From DASXYG01 sp036502625 (GTDB lineage: Bacteria > Actinomycetota > Actinomycetes > Streptosporangiales > Streptosporangiaceae): a DNA stretch of 64,000 nucleotides. The stretch's first letter is position 1, and every line of letters starts with the position of its first letter. This document shows, piece after piece, positions 43,729 through 52,600 of this stretch. The notes below the pieces were generated by a model. The model saw only the letters and a program-made list of their open reading frames with translations, made no database searches and was not told the DNA's origin. The stretch lies in assembly GCA_036502625.1 (NCBI GenBank), contig DASXYG010000074.1, forward strand, positions 1 through 64,000, in the 5' to 3' direction. The translations under genes were made by a program, and so were the position numbers.

Positions 43729-43772
43729 TCGGGATGCGGTCCGCGAAACAGCGGCCACCCGTAGCATCCCGA
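43729..43772. other. Structured element: long stem with inner hairpin
   Basis: TCGGGATGC (43729-43737) pairs with GCATCCCGA (43764-43772), and inside it CCGC-GAAACA-GCGG forms a smaller hairpin. Together with the terminator-like hairpin that follows eight bases later it suggests a folded RNA end, either the tail of a small transcript or an attenuator. Confidence 0.45.
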
Positions 43773-43779
43773 ACCCGTA

Positions 43780-43806
43780 GCCGGGGCGGTCACCGACCGC
43801 CCCGGC
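43780..43806. terminator. Perfect 12-bp hairpin at the tetR stop
   Basis: GCCGGGGCGGTC (43780-43791) pairs perfectly with GACCGCCCCGGC (43795-43806) around a 3-base loop. On the plus strand it is followed by TCTTCT. It overlaps the last codons of the minus-strand tetR gene, so it can end transcripts from both sides. Confidence 0.75.
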
Positions 43807-44512
43807 TCTTCTGTGCCGCGGCGGCGCGCACCTCGATGGCCGTGAGCATGAGGTCCAGCGCCGTCTCGAACGTGCCGGGGTCGTCGATGCCCGGCAGGAG
43901 GTGCACCACCGCCGCGATCGTCGGGTACTGCTCCGCCGACAGCCGCGGGTAGTCCACGCGCCACGCCTGGACGTCGGCGTCCCGGCTGGCCGCGTCGAGG
44001 GCGAAGAACGCCGCCGTCTGGCCGGCGTAGGCCAGGATGAAGTCGTCCAGCGCCCGCATGTAGCGGGCCACGTCGGCGTCCGGCAGGCCCGACTTCCGCA
44101 GCGTCGCCAGCAGCAGCTCGGTGTAGCGGAACTCGTTCTCCCTGCGGGTCGTGCGCACCGCGACCATCTGCCCGATGCGCGGATGCCGCTGGAACACGCC
44201 GAACACCTTCAGCCCGTACGCCCGCAGCGTCTCCACCCAGTCGTCGCCGGGCTCGAAGCCGTCCAGCACCTCGCCGAACAACGTGTCGGTCATCGCCAGC
44301 AGCAGGTCGTCCTTGCTGCGGAAGTGCCGGTAGACCGCGGTCGGATGGGCGTCCAGCTCGCGGCCGAGGTTCGCGAACGTCAGCGCCGCCGCGCCGTGCC
44401 GCTCCACGAGACCCGCCGCGGCCCGCACGATGACCTCGGGGTTCAGGCTGTTGCGCGGGCGCCGGCGCGAACCGCCGCGCCCGCGCCGCTCCGGCAGCCG
44501 CTGTTCCGGCAC
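43790..44512 (-). CDS. TetR-family regulator divergent to the amidohydrolase-transporter operon
   Basis: A 240-residue TetR regulator with an Arg-rich N-terminus (RRGRGGSRRRPRN) and helix-turn-helix at about residues 38-68 (LTFANLGRELDAHPTAVYRHFRSKDDLL), plus a TetR_C-type ligand domain. I choose GTG 44512, which follows GGAGGG, rather than ATG 44575, because the latter lies inside a 19-bp palindrome that looks like the operator. It is divergent from the seven-gene amidohydrolase/ABC operon and is likely its repressor. Confidence 0.85.
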   Translation of the reverse strand: MPEQRLPERRGRGGSRRRPRNSLNPEVIVRAAAGLVERHGAAALTFANLGRELDAHPTAVYRHFRSKDDLLLAMTDTLFGEVLDGFEPGDDWVETLRAYGLKVFGVFQRHPRIGQMVAVRTTRRENEFRYTELLLATLRKSGLPDADVARYMRALDDFILAYAGQTAAFFALDAASRDADVQAWRVDYPRLSAEQYPTIAAVVHLLPGIDDPGTFETALDLMLTAIEVRAAAAQKSRGGR

Positions 44513-44562
44513 ACGCCCTCCATCGTCGGTACTCCTGGGTAACCCAAGCTTAATCAACGCCG

Positions 44563-44581
44563 TAGTCACAAGCATTGACTA
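44563..44581. promoter_or_regulatory. Operator-like palindrome TAGTCA-N7-TGACTA
   Basis: TAGTCA (44563-44568) and TGACTA (44576-44581) are exact inverse partners around CAAGCAT. The site lies 50 bp upstream of the tetR start and about 170 bp before the first amidohydrolase gene, in an unusually AT-rich patch that should hold both promoters. Confidence 0.6.
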
Positions 44582-44753
44582 TGGGCCGGATCAGTTCCAA
44601 AATTCACACCACCCGTAAGCGAGACCGCACGTCCCGCCCACGGCCCACCGGCCACCGCCGCCGCCGTGCGCGCACCGCTCACCGTCCGCGACCCCGGATC
44701 CCCTTCCCGACCGCCGCATCGCGCGGTCGCCGCCGCACCGGCAAAGGAGCTCC

Positions 44754-46364
44754 ATGTCCGCTTCCGTGTTCGCCGACATCGCGATCGTCGGCGGCAACGT
44801 CCGCACCTGCGACCCCGCCCGCCCGCTGGCCCAGGCCCTGGCGATCCGCGCCGGACGGGTCATCGCCGTCGGCGACGACGCGGAGATCCGCACGCACGTC
44901 ACCGCCGCCACCGAGATCGTCGACGTGCACGGCGCCACCGTCGTGCCCGGCCTCACCGACGGCCACCTGCACCCCGTGCACGGCGCCGACGTCCTCGACG
45001 ACGTCGCGCTCGGCGGCGCCGCCGACCTCGCCGAGGCCCGCGCCCGGCTGGCCGCCGCCGCACGCGGCCTGCCGCCGGACGCCTGGGTGCTCGGCTTCGG
45101 CCTGGACCCCAACCTGTTCGAACGCGGCGCGCCCACCGCCGACGACATCGAGGACGCCGTCGGCGGGCGGCCCGCCGTGCTGACCATGTTCGACGGGCAC
45201 GCCGTCCTCGCCTCGCACGCGGCGCTCGCGCGCGCCGGCATCACCGGGGAGCGCCGGTTCGACCAGGGCGCCCGCATCGTCTGCGACGCCGACGGCCGCC
45301 CCACCGGCCACCTACTGGAAAGCGCCGCCGCCGACCTCGTACGCGACCTGGTGCCGCAGGCGGACCCCGCCACGCGCCGCGACCGGCTGCGGCGGGCGCT
45401 CACCGCCATGGCCGCCACCGGCCTGACCGGCGGCCACGTCATGGACGCCGACGACGGCTCCCTCGACCTCATCGCCTCCCTGGAGGACGCCGGCGACCTG
45501 CCCGTCCGCCTGCGCGTGGCCTCGACGTGCGAGCCCGGACCGGACGACGGGCGGCTGCGGGCCATCCTCGACCAGCGGCGGCGCGGCGGGCGGCGCTGGT
45601 CCGTCGAGGCGGTCAAGCTGTTCGCCGACGGCACCATCGACGGCGGCACCGCCTGGCTGGCGCATCCGGACCGCTACGGCGAGTCCACCGGCCCGTTCTG
45701 GACCGACCCCGCCGCCTACAGCGCCGCCGTGCGGTTCTTCGCCGAAGCCGGTGTACAGACCGCCACGCACGCCATCGGCGACGCCGCCGTCGCGCACGTC
45801 CTCGACACCGTCGAGCGCCTCACGCCCCGCAACGGCGTACGGCACCGCATCGAGCACATCGAGACCCTGCCCGACGACCAGGTCGGCCGGTTCGCCCGCA
45901 CCGGCGTGGTCGCGTCCATGCAGCCCACGCACTGCACCGAGTACACCCGCGCGGACCACACCGACAACTGGTCCGTACGGCTGGGCGACGAGCGCGCCGA
46001 CCGCGCCTGGCGCTGCGGCGACCTCCGCGCGCACGGCGCCACCGTCGTGCTCGGCTCGGACTGGCCGATCGCCCACTACGACCCCCGGGTGATCATGGCG
46101 GCCGCGGTGCTGCGCCGTACGCCCGGCCGCCCGGACGAACAGCCGAACCGCCCGGAACAGGCGCTGACCGCGCAGCAGGCCCTGGAGGGCTACACCACGC
46201 AGGCCGCCGCCGTCGCCGGGGACGCCGGACGCCTCGCACCCGGGTGCCGCGCCGACGTGACCGTGCTGGACGGCGACCCGCTGCGCACCCCCGCCGACGA
46301 ACTGCCCGGCGTGGCCGTGCCGCTGTGCCTGGTGGACGGCCAGGTCACGCACCGCACCGGATGA
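44754..46364 (+). CDS. YtcJ-type amidohydrolase (first copy)
   Basis: A 536-residue amidohydrolase of the Amidohydro_3/YtcJ class, usually a zinc-dependent enzyme on N-substituted amides or formamides. Metal ligands are in GLTDGHLHPVHG, the carboxylated Lys region is AVKLFADGTIDGGTAWL, His in THAIGDAAVAHV and HRIEHIETL, and Asp in VLGSDWPIAHYDPR. Cytoplasmic, no signal. ATG follows AAAGGAGCTCC. It opens the operon and its stop is 51 bp before the ABC binding-protein start; a similar enzyme follows that gene. Confidence 0.9.
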   Translation: MSASVFADIAIVGGNVRTCDPARPLAQALAIRAGRVIAVGDDAEIRTHVTAATEIVDVHGATVVPGLTDGHLHPVHGADVLDDVALGGAADLAEARARLAAAARGLPPDAWVLGFGLDPNLFERGAPTADDIEDAVGGRPAVLTMFDGHAVLASHAALARAGITGERRFDQGARIVCDADGRPTGHLLESAAADLVRDLVPQADPATRRDRLRRALTAMAATGLTGGHVMDADDGSLDLIASLEDAGDLPVRLRVASTCEPGPDDGRLRAILDQRRRGGRRWSVEAVKLFADGTIDGGTAWLAHPDRYGESTGPFWTDPAAYSAAVRFFAEAGVQTATHAIGDAAVAHVLDTVERLTPRNGVRHRIEHIETLPDDQVGRFARTGVVASMQPTHCTEYTRADHTDNWSVRLGDERADRAWRCGDLRAHGATVVLGSDWPIAHYDPRVIMAAAVLRRTPGRPDEQPNRPEQALTAQQALEGYTTQAAAVAGDAGRLAPGCRADVTVLDGDPLRTPADELPGVAVPLCLVDGQVTHRTG

Positions 46365-46414
46365 CCGCGCCCGACCGGCCGTACCCGACCCGTACCCGAG
46401 CGACCCGGGAGACG

Positions 46415-48052
46415 ATGATGCGCACACCCCGCCGGACCCTGATCGCCGCGACCGTGCTGCTGCTCGCCGCGGGCGCGGTCACGTCGTGCAAGTCGGTGGC
46501 CGGCGCGGGCGGCGTCGCGGGGCTGACGGGCGGCCGGTTCATCAACACCACGCCCAAGGCGCGCGCCGACGTCGGCGCCGTGACGTGGAACCTCGACTAC
46601 GAGCCGACCAGCCTCGACCCGATCTACTCGGCGAACTTCTCCGAGGACATGGTCGGCGCGAACATGTGCGAGAGCCTCCAGCGGCTGAGCCCGGACTTCC
46701 GCATCGGCGACGGCCTCGCCCACGCCACCCACCCCGACCCGCGCACCTGGGTGTACGACCTCAAACCCGGTGTGCGGTTCTGGGACGGCACGCCGCTGAC
46801 CACCGGCGACGTCGTGTACAGCATGAAACGCAACTACGACGCCAAGCTCGCCGGGTTCTGGGCCAGCGCGTACCGCAACGTCACCTCGATCTCCGCCACC
46901 GGCCGCGAGCAGGTGACCGTGAAGCTGAAGCAGCCGGACGCGCTGTTCAACCGGTTCATGTCCATCCAGCCCGGCGAGATCGTGCAGAAGAAGTACGCGC
47001 AGGCCAAGGGGCGCGGCTACGGCACGCCCGACGGCGGCGTCATGTGCACCGGGCCGCTGAAGTTCGCCAAGTGGAACACCGGCGACTCGATCGTGCTGAC
47101 CCGCAACACCGCGTACTGGAACCCCGCCCACCGCGCGCACGCGAAGACGTTCACGTTCCGGTTCATCGCCGACCCGAACACCGTCGTCAACGCCATGCTG
47201 TCCGGCCAGATCGACGGCCAGTACAACCCGCCCACCGCGGCCATCCCCCGCCTCCAGGGCTCCACCGCCGGACGGTTCTACGTCGGGAAGACCCTCGTGC
47301 AGTTCGACCTGATCCCCACCGCCCGCACCGGCCCGATCGCCGACAAGCGGATCAGGCGCGCGCTGTCGCTGGCCATCGACCGGGACTCCATCGCCAAGAA
47401 CGTGTTCTTCGGATCCGCGTCGCCGTCGCGGACGCTGGTCACCGACGCGACGTACGGCTACGCGCACGGCACGTGGCAGAAGGCGCTGAACCAGGTGCCC
47501 GCGCAGAACCTCGACCTGGCGAAGGCACGGCAGCTCGTGAAACAGGCGGGCGGGGTGAAGCGCCCGATCGTGCTGGCCTACCCCGCCGGCGAGACGTTCT
47601 GGCAGCAGATCACCCAGGCCGTGGTGTCGGCCGGCAAGCAGATCGGCCTGCCGATACGGATGGTGTCGCGGCCGAACCAGACGTACAGCAACGTCTTCTT
47701 CGACGCCAAGGCGCGCAAGGGCCTCGACCTCATCGAGACGACCTGGGACACCGACTTCCCCGACCCGCTGGACAAGTACACGAACTTCGTCCCGAACTTC
47801 TCGATCTACAACTTCACCGGGTACTCCAACCCGGCCGTGACGAAGCCGCTGCTGAAGGCGCAGGCCGCCGAGGACCCCGCGGAAGAGGCCAGGCTCGTCG
47901 CCGGCGCGCAGAAGACGATCATGGACGAGCAACTGTGGATCCCGGTCGTGGACATGGGCAACACGCTGTTCATGGGCACCCGCATCACCGGCGCCCCGGC
48001 CGCCTTCGTCGACGAGCACTACCCCTGGGCCGCCGACGTCGGCGCGTCGTGA
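46415..48052 (+). CDS. ABC transporter substrate-binding lipoprotein, peptide/nickel type (SBP_bac_5)
   Basis: A 545-residue family 5 binding protein with lipobox VTSC (Cys25) after a basic signal MMRTPRRT. Family 5 landmarks are WNLDYEPTSLDPIYSANFSEDMV, WVYDLKPGVRFWDGTPLTTGDVVYSMKR and the C-terminal ETTWDTDFPDPLDKYTNFVP. GGGAGA precedes two consecutive ATG codons (46415, 46418). It is flanked by two amidohydrolase genes and followed by permease and ATPase genes, so it probably binds an amide, N-acyl amino acid or short peptide. Confidence 0.92.
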   Translation: MMRTPRRTLIAATVLLLAAGAVTSCKSVAGAGGVAGLTGGRFINTTPKARADVGAVTWNLDYEPTSLDPIYSANFSEDMVGANMCESLQRLSPDFRIGDGLAHATHPDPRTWVYDLKPGVRFWDGTPLTTGDVVYSMKRNYDAKLAGFWASAYRNVTSISATGREQVTVKLKQPDALFNRFMSIQPGEIVQKKYAQAKGRGYGTPDGGVMCTGPLKFAKWNTGDSIVLTRNTAYWNPAHRAHAKTFTFRFIADPNTVVNAMLSGQIDGQYNPPTAAIPRLQGSTAGRFYVGKTLVQFDLIPTARTGPIADKRIRRALSLAIDRDSIAKNVFFGSASPSRTLVTDATYGYAHGTWQKALNQVPAQNLDLAKARQLVKQAGGVKRPIVLAYPAGETFWQQITQAVVSAGKQIGLPIRMVSRPNQTYSNVFFDAKARKGLDLIETTWDTDFPDPLDKYTNFVPNFSIYNFTGYSNPAVTKPLLKAQAAEDPAEEARLVAGAQKTIMDEQLWIPVVDMGNTLFMGTRITGAPAAFVDEHYPWAADVGAS

Positions 48053-48087
48053 CCCGTACCGCATCCCCGAGCACCGCAGGAGCGTAC

Positions 48088-49770
48088 ATGCCGCACACCC
48101 CCACCGACGGCGCCGCCGACGGCCCGGCCGACCTGGTCTTCCACGGCGGCCACGTGTTCACCGCCGACGACGCGGACACCCGCGCGCAGGCCGTCGCCGT
48201 CCGCGCCGGGCGCATCGCCGCCGTCGGCTCCGACGCCGACGTCCGCGCGCACACCGGCCCGCACACCGAGGTGGTCGACCTCGCCGGGCGCGCGCTGCTG
48301 CCCGGGTTCATCGACGCGCACGCCCACCCGGTCTCCGGCGGCGTGGAGATGAACCGCTGCGACCTGTCCGGCGCCGTCACCCTCGCCGACTACAAGACGA
48401 TCATCGCCGCCTACGCCGAGGGCCACCCGGACGAGGCGTGGATCCTCGGCGGCGGCTGGTCCATGGAGGCCTTCGAGCACGGCCTGCCCACCGCCGCCCC
48501 GCTGGACGAGGTCACCGGCGCCCGCCCGGTGTTCCTGCCCAACCGCGACCACCACTCCGCCTGGGTCAACACCGCGGCGCTGCGGCTGGCCGGCATCGAC
48601 CGCGACACCCCCGACCCCGACGACGGCCGCGTCGAACGCGACGCCGACGGCACCCCCACCGGGGCCCTGCACGAGGGCGCCATGCGCCTGGTCGACCGGC
48701 ACGTCCCGGCCACCACGCGCGCCGAGGTCGAACGCGGGCTGCGTACGGCGCAGGCGCACCTGCACGCGCTCGGCGTCACCGGCTGGCAGGACGCCATGGT
48801 CGGCAAGGGCCAGGGCGCGGGCACGCCCCCCGAGGTCTACGCCGACCTCGACGGCCGCGGCGAGCTGACCGCCCGGGTCGTCGGCGCCCTGTGGTGGGAC
48901 CGCTACCGCGGCGCCGAGCAGGTCCCCGAGCTCCGCGATCTTCGTACGCGGTTCACCGGCGACCGGTTCCGCGCCACCACCGTGAAGATGATGCTCGACG
49001 GCGTCTTCGAGACCGGCACCGCCGCCATGATCGCCCCGTACCTCGACCGCTGCGGCCACGCCACCCACAACCACGGCATCAACTTCATCAACCCCGACAC
49101 CCTCCCCGGCTACGTCACCGAACTGGACGGCGCGGGCTTCCAGGTGCACTTCCACGCCCTCGGCGACGGCGCCGTCCGCGCCGCCCTGGACGCGCTCACC
49201 GCCGCGCGCACGGCACGCAACGGCACGGACGCGGACCTGCGGCACCACCTCGCGCACATCCAGGTCGTGCACCCCGACGACCTGCCCCGCTTCGCCGACC
49301 TCGGCGCCACCGCCAACGCGCAGCCCCTGTGGGCCTGCCTCGAACCGCAGATGACCGACCTGACCGTGCCGTTCCTCGGCCCCGAGCGCACCGCCTGGCA
49401 GTACCCCTTCGGCGCGCTGCACCGCCTCGGCACCCACCTCGCGTTCGGCAGCGACTGGCCCGTCTCCTCCCCCGACCCGCTGAAGGAACTGCACGTCGCC
49501 GTCCACCGCACCCCGCCCGGCGAGCCCGGCACCGAGGTCTTCCTCCCCGAGCAGCGCCTCGACCTGCCCACCGCACTGCGCGCGTTCACCGCGGGCAGCG
49601 CGTACGTCAACCACCTCGACGGCCTCACCGGCACCATCAGCGCGGGCAAGGCCGCCGACCTCGTCGTCCTCGACCGCGACATCCTCGCCGAACCCGCCGC
49701 ACTCGACCAGGCGAAGGTGCTGCTCACCTGCGTCGACGGCCGCCCCGTCCACGAGGCGCCCGGCCTGTAA
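48088..49770 (+). CDS. YtcJ-type amidohydrolase (second copy)
   Basis: A 560-residue enzyme of the same class as the one at 44754, but clearly diverged. Metal and active-site regions are GFIDAHAHPVSGG, TVKMMLDGVFETGTAAM (here the Lys is followed by MML), HFHALGDGAVRAAL, HHLAHIQVVH and AFGSDWPVSSPDP. ATG 48088 is preceded by AGGAG; a GTG at 48049 overlapping the previous stop is the alternative. Having two diverged paralogues around one binding-protein gene suggests successive or parallel cleavage of related substrates. Confidence 0.9.
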   Translation: MPHTPTDGAADGPADLVFHGGHVFTADDADTRAQAVAVRAGRIAAVGSDADVRAHTGPHTEVVDLAGRALLPGFIDAHAHPVSGGVEMNRCDLSGAVTLADYKTIIAAYAEGHPDEAWILGGGWSMEAFEHGLPTAAPLDEVTGARPVFLPNRDHHSAWVNTAALRLAGIDRDTPDPDDGRVERDADGTPTGALHEGAMRLVDRHVPATTRAEVERGLRTAQAHLHALGVTGWQDAMVGKGQGAGTPPEVYADLDGRGELTARVVGALWWDRYRGAEQVPELRDLRTRFTGDRFRATTVKMMLDGVFETGTAAMIAPYLDRCGHATHNHGINFINPDTLPGYVTELDGAGFQVHFHALGDGAVRAALDALTAARTARNGTDADLRHHLAHIQVVHPDDLPRFADLGATANAQPLWACLEPQMTDLTVPFLGPERTAWQYPFGALHRLGTHLAFGSDWPVSSPDPLKELHVAVHRTPPGEPGTEVFLPEQRLDLPTALRAFTAGSAYVNHLDGLTGTISAGKAADLVVLDRDILAEPAALDQAKVLLTCVDGRPVHEAPGL

Positions 49771-49794
49771 CCCCGGCCAGCATCGGAGCCCACC

Positions 49795-50742
49795 ATGATC
49801 GGATTCCTGGTCCGGCGGCTCGCCGGACTCGTGGTCACCCTCCTCGTCACCAGCTTCGTGATCTTCGGCGCCCTGTACATCGCGCCCGGCGGCCCGCTGG
49901 CGTACCTGCTCGGCGGGCGCAGCGTCACCCCGAAGGTGGCCGCGTCCATCAAGCACCAGTACCACCTGGACGACCCGTTCCTCGTCCGCTACTGGTCGTG
50001 GCTGTCCGGCGTGCTGCACGGCGACATGGGCAGGTCGCTGATCTTCCGGCAGGACGTCTGGGGGCTGCTGGCGCCGCGCATCCCCACCACCGCGCTGCTC
50101 ATCGCGTACGCGTCGGTGCTGATCATCGTCGGGGGCGTGGCCGCCGGCGTCGCGGGCGGGCTCGGCGGCCGGGTCGTCGACGGCGTCACCACGTTCGTGT
50201 CCACGGTCTCGATCGCCGTCCCGTCGTTCGTCGCCGCGATCCTGCTCATCGCCGTGTTCGCGATCCAGCTCGAATGGTTCCCCGTCTTCGGGTCCGGCAC
50301 CGGGTTCCTCGACCGCGTCTGGCACCTCACGCTGCCGGCCGTGGCGCTGGCCGTCATCGGGTTCGGGTTCGTCGCCCGCATCACCCGGTCGGCCATCCGC
50401 GAGGAACGCGCACGCGAGCACGTCGACACCGCCCGCGGACGCGGCCTGCCCGAAAGGTACGTCGTCCGCCGCCACGTATTCCGCAACGCGCTGATCCCCA
50501 TCACCACCGTCTCCGGGCTGACGGTCGCGTCGCTGATCGCCGGGACCGTGGTCGTGGAGTCGGCGTTCGGGCTCGGCGGCATCGGGTCGTTCCTCGTCCA
50601 GGCCGTCACCACCAAGGACTTCGCGATCGTCCAGGACATCTCGCTGATCCTGGTCGTCGGGTTCGTCCTGGTGAACACCCTCGTGGACGTCCTCTACACG
50701 CTCATCGACCCGCGCATCTCGCTGACCCGGAGGCCCGCATGA
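49795..50742 (+). CDS. ABC transporter permease, DppB/OppB type
   Basis: A 315-residue permease with about six helices, the conserved N-terminal IGFLVRRLAGLVVTLLVTSFVIF, the LDDPFLVRYWSWLSGVLHGDMGRSL segment and the EAA-type loop RGRGLPERYVVRRHVFRNALIPI near residue 220. It forms the translocation path with the DppC-like product of the next gene, whose ATG overlaps its stop. Confidence 0.94.
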   Translation: MIGFLVRRLAGLVVTLLVTSFVIFGALYIAPGGPLAYLLGGRSVTPKVAASIKHQYHLDDPFLVRYWSWLSGVLHGDMGRSLIFRQDVWGLLAPRIPTTALLIAYASVLIIVGGVAAGVAGGLGGRVVDGVTTFVSTVSIAVPSFVAAILLIAVFAIQLEWFPVFGSGTGFLDRVWHLTLPAVALAVIGFGFVARITRSAIREERAREHVDTARGRGLPERYVVRRHVFRNALIPITTVSGLTVASLIAGTVVVESAFGLGGIGSFLVQAVTTKDFAIVQDISLILVVGFVLVNTLVDVLYTLIDPRISLTRRPA

Positions 50743-51614
50743 GCACCGCAGCCGCCGTCGCGGCCCCGCACCAGCGGATCTTCGCCCGCGTGGGCCGCCT
50801 GTCCCGGTTCGGGCCGGTCACCACCGCCATGGTCGTCGTGCTCGCGCTGATCGTGCTCGTCGCGATCTTCGCCCCCTGGCTGGCGCCGCGCGACCCGCTG
50901 GCCGTCAACCTGGCCGACACCCTCGCCCCGCCGTCCGCGCGGCACTGGCTCGGCGCCGACAACTCCGGACGCGACCTGCTGTCCCGGCTCATCTGGGGCA
51001 GCCGTACGGCGCTCATCGGCCCGCTGCTCGTCGTGGCCATCGCCGGCACGGCCGGGACGCTCATCGCGATCGTGTCCGCCTGGCTCGGCGGCGCCGTGGA
51101 CGCGGTGGTCTCCCGGATCCTCGACATCATCTTCGCGTTCCCCGGCATCCTCCTCGCGCTGGTCGCCACCGCCGTCCTCGGCGCCGGGCTGCAGGCCGCG
51201 ATCATCGCGCTGTGCATCGGCTACATCCCGTACATCGCCCGCATCGTCCGGTCGGCGGCCATCCGCGAACGCGACGCCGTGTACGTCCAGGCCTGCCGCG
51301 TGCAGGGGCTCACCGGCGCGGCCATCTGCCTGCGGCACCTGCTGCCGAACGTCGCGCCCATCGTCATCGCCCAGATGACCGTGTCCTTCGGCTACGCGCT
51401 CGTCGACCTCGCGTCCATCTCCTACCTGGGGCTCGGCGTGCAGGCACCCACCCCCGACTGGGGCGCCATGGTCTCCGCCGGGCAGCAGGGCCTGCTGCGC
51501 GGCAACCCCACCGAGTCGGTGTGCGCGGGCCTGCTGATCGTGCTCACCGTGGTCGCGTTCACCGTCGTCGGCGACCGCCTGTCCGACCGCTACGAGATGG
51601 GGGCCGCGCGATGA
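50739..51614 (+). CDS. ABC transporter permease, DppC/OppC type
   Basis: A 291-residue permease. Typical segments are APWLAPRDPLAVNLADTLAPPSARHWLGADNSGRDLLSRLIWG at about 45-88 (OppC N-terminal pattern), and the EAA-like loop ACRVQGLTGAAICLRHLLPNV near 190. It overlaps both neighbours by four bases, as expected for a tightly coupled transporter operon. Confidence 0.94.
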   Translation: MSTAAAVAAPHQRIFARVGRLSRFGPVTTAMVVVLALIVLVAIFAPWLAPRDPLAVNLADTLAPPSARHWLGADNSGRDLLSRLIWGSRTALIGPLLVVAIAGTAGTLIAIVSAWLGGAVDAVVSRILDIIFAFPGILLALVATAVLGAGLQAAIIALCIGYIPYIARIVRSAAIRERDAVYVQACRVQGLTGAAICLRHLLPNVAPIVIAQMTVSFGYALVDLASISYLGLGVQAPTPDWGAMVSAGQQGLLRGNPTESVCAGLLIVLTVVAFTVVGDRLSDRYEMGAAR

Positions 51615-52600
51615 CCCTGCTGCGCATCGACCACCTGGCCGTCTCCCTGCGGCTGCGCGCCGGCGACCGCGCGATCCTGCGGGACGTCACGTTCGACATC
51701 GGGCCCGGCGAGGCCGTCGGCCTGGTCGGGGAGTCCGGATCGGGGAAGTCCATGACGGCGCGGGCCATCGCCGGGCTGCTGCCGTCCGGCGCGCGCCTGA
51801 CCGGCGACATCGTCTTCGACGGCGCGTCGGTGCCCGGCATGAGCCGCGCCGAGCTGCGCGCGTACCGGGCGCGCGACATCGCGATGATCCACCAGGACCC
51901 CAGCGCGCACATCAACCCCGTCCGCACGGTCGGCGACTTCCTCACCGAGGCGCTGCGCACCAACTCCGGATGGTCCAAGGCGAAGGCCGCCGCGCGCGCC
52001 ACCGACCTGCTCGGCGAGGTCGGGCTGTCCGAGCCCGCGCACCGGCTGCGGCAGTACCCGCACGAGCTGTCCGGCGGCATGCTCCAGCGCGTCATGATCG
52101 CCGCCGCGCTGGCCGCCGAGCCGCGGCTCCTGCTCGCCGACGAGCCCACCACCGCGCTCGACGTCACCACGCAGGCGGAGATCATGGCCATCCTCGGCGA
52201 GCTGCGCCGCGACCGCGGCCTCGCCGTCCTGTTCATCACCCACGACCTGGAACTGGCCGCCGCGACCTGCGACCGCACGGCGGTCATGTACGCCGGGGAG
52301 GTCGTGGAGGACCAGCCGTCCACCGGCCTGCACGCCCACCCCCGCCACCCGTACACGATCGCGCTGCTGCACTCGCGCCCCACCATCGAGTCCACCGCCG
52401 ACCGCCTGCCGGCGCCGCCCGGCACGCCGCTGCCCGCTTATGAGGCGCCTGAGGGCTGTGCCTTCACCGCCCGATGCCCTTACGCTGTAGATCAATGTGC
52501 GACCGACCATCCCGTCCTCGAACCCCTGGCCGCCGGCCCCGGCCGGGTGGCCTGCCTGCGCGCCGCCGAGATCGCCGACTCACCGGAGGTCGCCCAATGA
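51611..52600 (+). CDS. ABC transporter ATP-binding protein, DppD/OppD type
   Basis: A 329-residue ATPase. Walker A is GESGSGKS (about residues 41-48), Q-loop AMIHQDPSAHINPVRTV, signature LSGGMLQRVMIAAAL, Walker B LLLADEPTTALD and H-loop FITHDLELAA. The C-terminal oligopeptide domain has the Cys cluster GCAFTARCPYAVDQCATDHP, which in this family can bind an iron-sulfur cluster. Stop overlaps the DppF start. Confidence 0.95.
   Translation: MTLLRIDHLAVSLRLRAGDRAILRDVTFDIGPGEAVGLVGESGSGKSMTARAIAGLLPSGARLTGDIVFDGASVPGMSRAELRAYRARDIAMIHQDPSAHINPVRTVGDFLTEALRTNSGWSKAKAAARATDLLGEVGLSEPAHRLRQYPHELSGGMLQRVMIAAALAAEPRLLLADEPTTALDVTTQAEIMAILGELRRDRGLAVLFITHDLELAAATCDRTAVMYAGEVVEDQPSTGLHAHPRHPYTIALLHSRPTIESTADRLPAPPGTPLPAYEAPEGCAFTARCPYAVDQCATDHPVLEPLAAGPGRVACLRAAEIADSPEVAQ

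Noticed and set aside
44513..44575. Longer tetR starting at ATG 44575
   Set aside because: That ATG lies inside the palindrome 44563-44581 and lacks a ribosome site; GTG 44512 follows GGAGGG.
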